Shown one piece after another: positions 57,429 to 64,000 of a stretch of DNA of 64,000 nt (position 1 is its first letter; each line of letters begins with the position of its first letter). This stretch comes from JACVRW01 sp963746825 (GTDB lineage: Bacteria > Actinomycetota > Thermoleophilia > Solirubrobacterales > Thermoleophilaceae): contig CAVVCU010000010.1 of assembly GCA_963746825.1 (NCBI GenBank), forward strand, positions 194,159 through 258,158. The letters are read 5' to 3'. Position numbers and translations under genes: made by a program. The notes below the pieces were generated by a model. That model was not told the origin of the DNA. It did no database searches and saw only the letters and a list, made by a program, of their open reading frames with translations.

Positions 57429-57885
57429 ATGCACCTAGGCGCCACGGCCGCATTGATCGGTCTCTTCGCGGTTGGGGGGGCGATCCTCGTGCTGACCCGC
57501 GAAGGCGACGAGGCACGACCGCCCGCCAGTAACGCCGCTCTCGACAACGCCTGTGCAACCGCTGCAAGCCGCCTCATCACTCCGGTCCCCGAAGGCCGGC
57601 TCTCTCCGGACGACGTCTCACGCGCGTGGCTTCGAGGGCCGCCGCCGACGTCCGCGCGCTTCGCCGGCCGAGCGGGAGCGGCGCGCCTGAGTTGACCGCG
57701 GCACTCACCGACTACGCAGACACCCAGGCGGCCGTCGGCAGCGGTGACGCGCTGATCGACCCGGTCGCGATCGCGGCCGGCTCGACAAGGCACGGCGGCG
57801 GCTCGACCGCGTGCGGCCGGCGCGCAGGCACCGTCGTGTGCGTCGGCGGTGCTGGCGGCGGACTCGGGGGAGGCCATCTCCGTGA
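57429..57885 (+). pseudogene. possible small exported protein, frame broken
   Basis: From the ATG at 57429: HLGATAALIGLFAVGGAILVLTREGDEARPP is an N-terminal membrane or signal segment, followed by SNAALDNACATAASRLITPVPEGRLSPDDVSRAW. After a shift near 57,640 the plausible continuation is ADVRALRRPSGSGAPELTAALTDYADTQAAVGSGDALIDPVAIAAGSTR. No family is recognised. The ATG lies inside a 21-bp sequence that is repeated exactly at 57953-57973, so the join here may be artificial. Confidence 0.35.
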
Positions 57886-58319
57886 GCCTCCCGCTGGATC
57901 CGCACCCGCGCCCCGACACCCCGCCGGTTGCCTGGATGCGGCACGAGAACCCCGCCTGGCTCGGAATGCACCTCTGGGCCGAGAGCGGGGAGGCCCGGGG
58001 AGAGGTGCTCCTGGATGACCGTCACCAGGGCGCTCCGGGCTACTGCCATGGCGGAGCGATCGCCACCTTCCTCGACGAGGTCATGGGGTGGGTTCCGCAG
58101 CACCGGGGGACGCTCGTCGTCACGGGTCGCCTCGAGGTGCGCTACCGCAGTCCGGCTCGGCTCGGCGAGCGCTTCACGTTGCGGGCGCGGCTCGTGGATG
58201 CCGAGGGCCGGCGTATGCACATCACCGGCGAGATGATGGGCGACGAGGGGTTGATCGCCGAGGGCGACGGCGTCTGGATCACGGTCGACGAGTCGCACTT
58301 CGACCTCGGACCCGGCTAG
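57882..58319 (+). CDS. PaaI-type hotdog thioesterase
   Basis: 145 residues from the GTG at 57882 (GGGGGAGG upstream; ATG at 57936 is possible). RGEVLLDDRHQGAPGYCHGGAIATFLDEVMGW has the H-G-G-x-x-A-x-x-x-D-E/D motif of the PaaI/YiiD 4HBT family, and LEVRYRSPARLGERFTLRARLVDAEGRR is the central hotdog sheet. These enzymes release free acid from acyl- or aryl-CoA. It sits between acyl-CoA synthetase genes and could recycle CoA in the same pathway. Its stop overlaps that of the convergent epimerase gene. Confidence 0.85.
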   Translation: MSLPLDPHPRPDTPPVAWMRHENPAWLGMHLWAESGEARGEVLLDDRHQGAPGYCHGGAIATFLDEVMGWVPQHRGTLVVTGRLEVRYRSPARLGERFTLRARLVDAEGRRMHITGEMMGDEGLIAEGDGVWITVDESHFDLGPG

Positions 58320-59243
58320 GTGAGCGTCGCGACCCACTCGCGAATGCCCGCCTCGAGGGTGTAGCGCGGCCGCACGCCGGCCTCGCGCTCCAGGGCGGAG
58401 GTGTCGAACCTCCACGACATCCGTCCCGGGAACCGCCCGCCGCCGCGCGTGAACGACGCGCCGGGGACGACGCGGGCGACGGTCTGCGCGTACTCCCAGA
58501 CCGTGCACGTCTCGCCCGAGATGTTGTAGGCCACGGTGTCAGTGGGACCCATCTCGGCGAGGGTCACCAGGCAGTCCGCGGCGTCGGTGATGTAGAGGAA
58601 GTTCTGCACCTCGTCGGGGAACGGCACCTCGTATCGCTCTCGCACGCAGGGCGGCGAAGACGGGGTGGACCACGTGCATCGCGCCTCCGCGCACCCTCCC
58701 GGGCCCGTACAGGATCGTGAGCCGCACGCCGTTGCAGACGACGCCGCGGTGTTCGGAGTAGTGAAGAGCGAGGCGCTCCACGAACGATTTCGAGGCCCCG
58801 TAGATCGTGTTGGGGTAGTGGGGCGCGTCGTTGGGGAGCAGCTCGACGGGGTAGCGATGCGGCTCGCCGTAGACCGCGTTGCTTCCCGACCACACCACCT
58901 TCTCGAGCCCGAGCAGCGCGGCGGCCTCGAAGACGTTGGCGGCACCCTGGCAGTTCGTGGCGATCCCGCGGCTGACGTTCTCGCCGACGATCCCCATCTG
59001 AAAGGCGAGATGGACGATCGTGTCCAGCTGATGCTCCTGGCAGGTGCGAAGCAGCAGGGGCAGGTCGGTCACGTCGCCGGCGACGCGAGTGACCTCAGCG
59101 CGCTCGCCCTCGTTCAGCACCTCGTCGAGCGCGTTGCCGTCCACGTGGGGGTCGTATGCGACGCAGTGGTGGTTTCGCGCAAGCAGCTCGCGCGTCACGT
59201 TGGCGCCGAGGAAACCGCAGCCGCCCGTGATGAGCACACGCAC
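58316..59243 (-). CDS. NAD-dependent epimerase/dehydratase (SDR), one frameshift
   Basis: GTG at 59243: VLITGGCGFLGANVTRELL (Rossmann GxxGxxG), TIVHLAFQMGIVGENVSRG, VWSGSNAVYGEP, and NTIYGASKSFVERLALHYSEH with catalytic Tyr and Lys. The frame breaks near 58,645 (FAALRARAI against RERYEVPFPDEVQNFLYITDAADC); joined, the protein is about 308 residues and ends GIREWVATLT. Extended SDRs of this kind act on nucleotide sugars or other hydroxy-keto substrates. In this acyl-CoA setting a non-sugar substrate is possible, but nothing in the sequence decides it. Confidence 0.8.
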
Positions 59244-59331
59244 GCGGCGCACGATTGCAGGATCGCCGCGGTGGCGGCCTGGCGAAAGTGCCAGTTCTCG
59301 CGCTTCCGGGTGTCTGGTTGTGTGTCTCGGC

Positions 59332-60937
59332 ATGGTGCCCGGGAGAGGCGGCTCTAGCTGGCCGGAAACGGTGCCTGCCGTGCTCGACGCCGCGGCGCAA
59401 CGGGACGCCTCCCGCACCGTTCTGCGCTGCGACGGTCGCGACGTCTCGCCCGGGGAGCTGGACGAGGCGAGCCGTGCGGTGGCGGGAGCCCTCGGGGAGT
59501 GGGGGATGGCCCGGGGCGACCGGGTGGCGGTGATGATGGCGAACGTCCCGGAATTCGTGTCGGTCTGGTTCGGCATCGTGCGTGCCGGAGCGGTCGAGGT
59601 GCCGGTGCACTCGGCCTATCGCGGTCCGCTGCTCGAGCACATCCTCGCTGAGTCCGGCGCCCGGATCCTGTTCATCGACTCGGAGTTCGCGCCGCGGCTG
59701 CAGGGCCTGAACCTGCCGGCGCTCGAGCGAGTCGTGGTGCGAGGGCCCCTGGATGCACACGTTCCGGGGATGGCTTCGCACCCGCTCGACGAGGCCCTCG
59801 CGGCCGCTCCCGCCGCGGACGCGGCGATGGGGCCGAGCGACGTCACCTCGATCCTCTACACGTCCGGGACCACCGGCCCCGCGAAGGGCGTGGTCCTGAC
59901 CCACAGCGCGAACATGGCCCTGGCCATCGCGTGCGTGGAGCTCATGGAGTACACGGCCGAGGACGTTCTCTTCACGGCGTTCCCGCTGTTCCACGTGAAC
60001 GCGAAGTTCACCTCCGTCGTCGCCGCGATGATGACCGACGCGCGGCTGGTGCTCGACGATCGTTTCAGCGCGCTCGCGGTTCTGGGACATCGCTCGCGAG
60101 CACGGCGTCACGTCGTTCAACTACATGGGCTCGATGCTGACGATCCTGGCCAAGCAGGAACCGCGCGCCGACGACCGCGACCACTCGGTCAACAAGGCCT
60201 ATGGCGCGGCCTGCCCGGCGGCGCTGTGGCCCGTGTTCGAGGGCCGTTTCGGCGTTCATCTTCGCGAGCACTACGGCATGACCGAGATCGGAATCGCGAC
60301 GCACAACACCCGAGAGGCCCGGCGAGCCGGGCTCGTGCGGCCGCGCGAACCGGTTCTTCGAGGTGCGGGTGGCGGATGAGCACGACTCCGAGGTTCCCGT
60401 CGGCGAGGTCGGGGAGATCCAGGTGCGCCCGCGCCTGCCCGGCGTGATGCTGCGCGAGTACTGGAAGCGCCCGGACGCCACGATCGAGGCCTTCGCCAAC
60501 CTCTGGTTTCACACCGGCGACCGCGCGCGGATGGACGCCGACGGCTTCTTCTACTACGTCGATCGCCTCAAGGACTCGATTCGCCGCCGCGGAGAGAACG
60601 TCTCGTCGTTCGACGTCGAGGGCGTCGTCAACGCGTTTCCCGCGGTGGTGGAGTCGGCCGGCCTACGGAGTGCCGTCCGAACTCGGCGAGGACGATGTGA
60701 TGATCGCCGTGGTGCCGCAGGCCGACGGCGAGCTGCGAGATCGAGGATCTTGTGGCGCACTGCGAGGAGCAGCTGGCCCACTTCGCGGTGCCGCGCTACA
60801 TCAGGATCTGCGACGCCCTGCCGAAGACGCCGAGCCAGCGGGTGAAGAAGTTCGTCCTGCGCGAGCAGGGCGTTACCGAGGGGACACTTCGACCGCGGGC
60901 CGCGCGCCGGAGCCGCACCCCGCCGGAGGAGGGGTAG
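59332..60937 (+). pseudogene. acyl-CoA synthetase (ANL superfamily), four or more frameshifts
   Basis: ATG at 59332. The first frame gives DVTSILYTSGTTGPAKGVVLTHS (A3) and FTAFPLFHVNAKFTSVVAAMM. It then shifts near 60,085 to REHGVTSFNYMGSMLTILAKQ and LREHYGMTEIGIA (A5), near 60,345 to FFEVRVADEHDSEVPVGEVGEIQVRPR and LWFHTGDRARMDADGFFYYVDRLKDSIRRRGENVSSFDVE (A7-A8), near 60,665 and again near 60,735 to IRICDALPKTPSQRVKKFVLRE (A10 with the lysine region). All core motifs remain and none of the frames contains a stop inside its conserved block. About 530 residues if restored. Close in motif style (SIRRRGENVSSFDVE) to the other synthetase at 61,875, so probably a paralogue. Confidence 0.8.
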
Positions 60938-61350
60938 TCACCGCTCGCGCGGCACCGCTTGGCGGGGGACCACGACGAGTGCCTGGAGGACCTCGGCGCC
61001 GTCCTGATTGACGCACCGAGCGTGGACCGTCACGTCCCCGGCGTGGTCGTCGACGCGGTCGCCACGGCAGGTCACAGCGTCGCCGATGCGCACGGGCCCG
61101 CGATACGCCACGTCGATCCGCACGCCGGACGGCAGCCGGTTGCCTCCGAGCCACGTGGCCGACCGCTTCGAAGAGTGTCTGCAGCGCGATCGGGCCGTGG
61201 GCGATGACCGTGCCGAACTGCGTGGTGGCGGCGTACTGCGGGGTCCATGTGCAGCGGATTGAAGTCGCCGGACAGGTCGGCGTAGCCGTCGATCTCGTCC
61301 CGCCCGACCGCGTGGGTGATCTCCGGGAACGGGCGCCACGAGGGCGTCAC
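60938..61350 (-). CDS. MaoC-like (R)-hydratase/dehydratase subunit, two frameshifts
   Basis: The GTG at 61350 overlaps the stop of the preceding subunit (GTGA). WRPFPEITHAVGRDEIDGYADLSGDFNPLHMDP carries the MaoC hydratase-2 motif (D-x4-H in DFNPLH). A shift near 61,243 leads to YAATTQFGTVIAHGPIALQTLFEAV, and another near 61,170 to TWLGGNRLPSGVRIDVAYRGPVRIGDAVTC to the stop at 60938. About 136 residues if restored. Together with the neighbouring subunit it would form a two-chain double hotdog, like mycobacterial HadA/HadB-type dehydratases acting on 3-hydroxyacyl thioesters. Confidence 0.7.
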
Positions 61351-61785
61351 GGCGAACCCTGAGCCTCGGTGGCGGGCGGCGGCGCGAGGATCGTCCATTC
61401 GACGAGGGCGGGCGTGCGGCCGTCGTGCGTACAGCGCGAACGCGAACGTCGTGTACAGGCCACTCGGCCGCTGCTCCTGTGCGCTGACCCAGACGGCCAC
61501 CTCGATCTCGCCCTCGGCGGGAAGCGCGTCGACCGAGGAGAAGTGCTGGCGGAAGAGGACCCCGCCGGGGATGATCCCGCGCAGGGCGCGGCGAAGCACT
61601 CGCAGCGTCAGGAGCGGAAGCACGCCGAGCGGAGCGGTTTCGCCCGGCGTCTGCACGCCGAGAGCGCCGCGCAGGCGGTCGCTCGTCTCGCGGTCCAGCA
61701 CCTCGACGAACGGGCCCCAGCGGTCGCCGAGCGCCAGGTCCTCGTAACTCAGGTCCGAATAGAGCGGGGTGCCGGGGTCGCTCAC
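61347..61785 (-). CDS. FAS1-like dehydratase (MaoC N-type) subunit, one frameshift
   Basis: GTG at 61785: SDLSYEDLALGDRWGPFVEVLDRET then LFRQHFSSVDALPAEGEIEVAVWVSAQEQRPSGLYTTFAFAL, a hotdog half lacking the catalytic D-x4-H and typical of the non-catalytic partner of MaoC pairs. One extra base near 61,425 separates this from HDGRTPALVEWTILAPPPATEAQGSP and the TGA at 61347-61349. That stop overlaps the GTG of the catalytic subunit, so these are two translationally coupled genes rather than one fusion. Confidence 0.65.
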
Positions 61786-61874
61786 CGGGCCCGGAAGCTA
61801 CGCCGCCGCGCTGCCCGCTTGCACTGTCAGATGCAACAGTTATCGCCGCGATCGCGCGCGAAGACACTCAGGCC

Positions 61875-63483
61875 ATGCCGACACCGGTCGCGCCGTCCCC
61901 GTCGTACGTAGGAGCGCTCGGGGAGCAGACCACGCTCCCGGCGATCATCGACCTGCGCGCCGACGCGACGCCGGACGACCGCTTCGTGACGATCGCCGGC
62001 CGGTCGCTGACGTTCGCCCAGGCGCTCCAGCGGGCCGAGAGCGCCACCGGCTCGCTCGCATCCGTCGGCGTGGGCAAGGGCGACAAGGTCGCCATCATGC
62101 TCCCCAACTCGCTCGAGTTCCTCGACCTCTGGTTCGCGAGCGCCCTGCTGGGCGCGGTGATCGTTCCGGTCAACAACCAGCTCCGCGGCGAGGGGCTGCG
62201 CTACATCGTCGAGCACTGCGACGCGGACGTCTGCGTGGTCGACGCGCCCTTCGTCGAGGCCTACGAGGCGGCGGTGCCGGCCGGCGCCGGCCCATCCCGG
62301 CCCTTCGTGCGCGGCGGCGAGGCGTCGGGTCGCTGGACGCCGCTCGAGGACCTCCTGACCGGCGAACACCCGCCCGCGCCGCGGGCCGAACGTCGCGCCG
62401 GGCGATCTCGCCTCGGTGCTCTACACCTCGGGGACCACGGGGCTGCCGAAGGGCGCCATGTGGTGCCACAACGCCTACGCCGTCACCGGGCTCGAGTATG
62501 CGCAGCGCTATGTGCGCATGCGTGCCGACGACGTGCTCTACACCTGCCTGCCGCTCTTCCACAGCAACGCGCAGGCCATCACCACCATGCCCTCGCTGCT
62601 GTCCGGGCGCCCGATGGTGATGACCTCTCGGTTCTCGGCCTCCGGCTTCCTCGACGAGATCCGCTCCCACGGCGCGACGGTCTTCAACTACATCGGGGCG
62701 ATGCTGACGATCTCTGCTCAAGCAGCCCGAGCGTGCGGACGACGCCGACAACCCGCTTCGGCTGACCGTCGGCAGCTCGGCGCCGCGCGAGCAGTGGACC
62801 GTTTTCGAGCGCCGCTTCGGCATCGAGATCGTGGAGATCTACGGGCTGACGGAGACGGCGGGCGTGTGCCTGGCCAGCCCGCCCGGCGACGTGCGCATCG
62901 GGAAGTGCGGGGTTCCGGTGAGCTGGTCGGAGGTCCAGATCCAGCGCGACGACGGCACCGAGGCCGCGCCGGACGAGCCGGGCGAGTTCGTCGTACGCAC
63001 CGAGCGGCCCAACGTCATGTTCGGCGGCTACTACAAGAACCCGGACGCGACGGCGCAAGGCGATGGCCGGCGGCTGGTTCATTCCGGCGACCGCGGCCGG
63101 CGCTCGGCGGACGGGTACTTCGAGTTCATCGACCGGCTGAAGGACTCGATTCGCCGCCGCGGCGAGAACATCTCCTCCTACGAGGTCGAGCGGGTGGTGA
63201 ACGCGCATCCGGCAGTGGCCGAGAGCGCGGCGGTGGGGGTGCCGTCGGAGCTCGGCGAGGAGGACGTGATGGTGGTCGTGGTACCGCGCGAGGGCGCCGA
63301 GCTCGACCCGGCCGAGCTCGTCGACTTCTGCACCGAGCGCGTGGCGGCGTTCATGGTGCCGCGCTACGTGAGGATCCTGACACGCTGCCGAAGACCCCGA
63401 CTCAGAAGGTCCAGAAGTTCGCCCTGCGCGAGGCGGGCGTCGGCTCGGCCTGGGACCGGCTTACGCCAGGCGAAGCGCGCTGA
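61875..63483 (+). pseudogene. acyl-CoA synthetase (ANL superfamily), about four frameshifts
   Basis: ATG at 61875. First frame: IDLRADATPDDRFVTIAGRSLTFAQALQRA and VGKGDKVAIMLPNSLEFLDLWFA. Shift near 62,400 to LASVLYTSGTTGLPKGAMWCHNAY (A3) and LFHSNAQAITTMPSLLSG; shift near 62,715 to FGIEIVEIYGLTETAGVCLASPPGDVRIGKCG (A5) and FEFIDRLKDSIRRRGENISSYEVERVVNAHPAVAESAAVGVPSELGEEDVM (A8). Two compensating shifts flank the WFHSGD (A7) region near 63,060, and a last one near 63,385 precedes LPKTPTQKVQKFALREAG (A10). The stop TGA shares its A with the next ATG. Intended product about 535 residues. Paralogue of the gene at 59,332. Confidence 0.8.
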
Positions 63484-64000
63484 TGTTCCGCTCGGTCCTC
63501 GTCGCGAATCGAGGCGAGATCGCGGTTCGCGTGATCGCGACGCTCCGGCGCCTGGGGATTCACTCGATCGCGGTGTACTCCGACGCCGACGCGGGCGCCC
63601 CGCATGTTCTGCAGGCCGACGAGGCCCTTCGCCTGGGCCCCGCGCCGGCGACCGAGTCCTATCTGTCGATCGACCGGGTGCTCGACGCCGCGCGGGCCGC
63701 CCGCGCCGAGGCCGTCCATCCGGGCTACGGCTTCCTCTCGGAGAACCCGGCTTTCGCCCGCGCCTGCGAGTCGGCCGGGATCGCGTTCGTCGGCCCCCCG
63801 GCCGAGGCCATGGAGGCGCTCGGCGACAAGGTGCGAGCGAAGGCCGCCGCCGAAGAGGCCGGGGTGCCGGTGTTGCCGGGGCCTCTACCGGCCGGGCCTC
63901 ACCGACGAGGAGATAGTGGCCTTCGCCGGCGAGGACGGGCTGTTCCCCCTGATGGTGAAGGCCGCTGCCGGCGGGGGCGGTCGCGGCATGCGGATCGTGG
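63483..64000 (+). CDS. biotin carboxylase subunit of an acyl-CoA carboxylase, 5' part, one frameshift
   Basis: The ATG at 63483 overlaps the preceding stop (TGATG). FRSVLVANRGEIAVRVIATLRRLGIHSIAVYSDADA is the N-terminal biotin-carboxylase signature; VHPGYGFLSENPAFARACESAGIAFVGPP and MEALGDKVRAKAAAEEAGVPVLPG follow. Near 63,885 the frame slips; the other frame gives YRPGLTDEEIVAFAGEDGLFPLMVKAAAGGGGRGMRIV, the ATP-grasp glycine-rich loop, up to the window end. It carboxylates biotin on acetyl-, propionyl-, methylcrotonyl- or geranyl-CoA carboxylases; the partner carboxyltransferase must lie beyond 64 kb. The context of synthetase, dehydratase and thioesterase genes favours a catabolic acyl-CoA pathway. 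Confidence 0.88.
   Translation, partial: MFRSVLVANRGEIAVRVIATLRRLGIHSIAVYSDADAGAPHVLQADEALRLGPAPATESYLSIDRVLDAARAARAEAVHPGYGFLSENPAFARACESAGIAFVGPPAEAMEALGDKVRAKAAAEEAGVPVLPGPLPAGPHRRGDSGLRRRGRAVPPDGEGRCRRGRSRHADR

Noticed and set aside
60938..61785. Single double-hotdog MaoC fusion gene
   Set aside because: In the restored frame the first hotdog ends at TGA 61347-61349, overlapping a GTG start for the second, so two subunits are inferred.

Overview
The window reads as chromosome from a high-GC actinobacterium, most likely class Thermoleophilia (Solirubrobacterales-like). Reasons: about 70% GC, many GTG/TTG starts, genes fused by 1-4 bp overlaps, an actinobacterial-type aconitase with an extra acidic linker, an F420-type nitroreductase-like protein, and a surface protein whose C-terminal module (RTPAKATAKVTCKG...CPKGTKK...RPGFIGQYTTIKIRG...CLPAGGGKPIACP) I associate with Thermoleophilia. 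This placement is inference from content; no rRNA is present.

Layout. 0-9.7 kb: end of an M20 amidohydrolase, a PHP phosphoesterase, aconitase (one frameshift), a TetR/MFS efflux pair with matching operators, a DDN-family protein, a cysteine-desulfurase-like protein and a UPF0158-nucleotidyltransferase/HEPN pair. 9.7-18.7 kb: a five-gene minus-strand cell-surface locus (86-residue Q/N/S repeat protein with C-x3-C units, a second secreted protein carrying the same C-x3-C signature, a PKD-repeat protein, a Pro-Ala-rich exported protein and a membrane Ser/Thr kinase-like protein with degenerate catalytic motifs). 19-25.4 kb: a two-domain resolvase-like protein lacking catalytic arginines, a lipoprotein and a four-gene beta-oxidation operon. 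25.4-32.7 kb: housekeeping genes (rhodanese, Nudix CoA pyrophosphatase, PncA-like, GNAT, OsmC, cobalamin adenosyltransferase, DUF1015), an HTH/endonuclease-like gene running into tRNA-Pro, and a methyltransferase. 32.7-41 kb: a rearranged kdp potassium locus in which KdpD is split into two genes at opposite ends of the operon and kdpC precedes kdpB. 41-48.2 kb: DUF427, tRNA-Arg with a 1.2-kb att-bounded insert, a GcvH-like protein without the lipoyl lysine, glucose dehydrogenase, UDP-glucuronate decarboxylase and a PLP decarboxylase. 48.3-52.8 kb: a large secreted subtilase. 52.9-55.7 kb: tRNA-His plus a 2.7-kb att-bounded element with a dead tyrosine integrase. 55.7-64 kb: an acyl-CoA cluster (three acyl-CoA synthetases, thioesterase, two hotdog dehydratase subunits, epimerase, biotin carboxylase).

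Quality caveat. Frameshifts are strongly clustered: none that I can see from 25.4 to 49.4 kb, but many in 11.5-14.7 kb, 49.46-49.62 kb and 55.7-64 kb. Because catalytic motifs survive in alternating frames without stop codons, sequence errors are at least as likely as decay. Each affected gene is described as the product it would make if the frame were restored.

The strongest candidate for something undescribed is the surface locus at 9.7-18.7 kb: two adjacent, translationally close secreted proteins that share a repeated Q-rich C-x3-C motif, one purely repetitive and one with a predicted C-terminal membrane helix. The arrangement resembles a fibre subunit plus a membrane-anchored nucleator.
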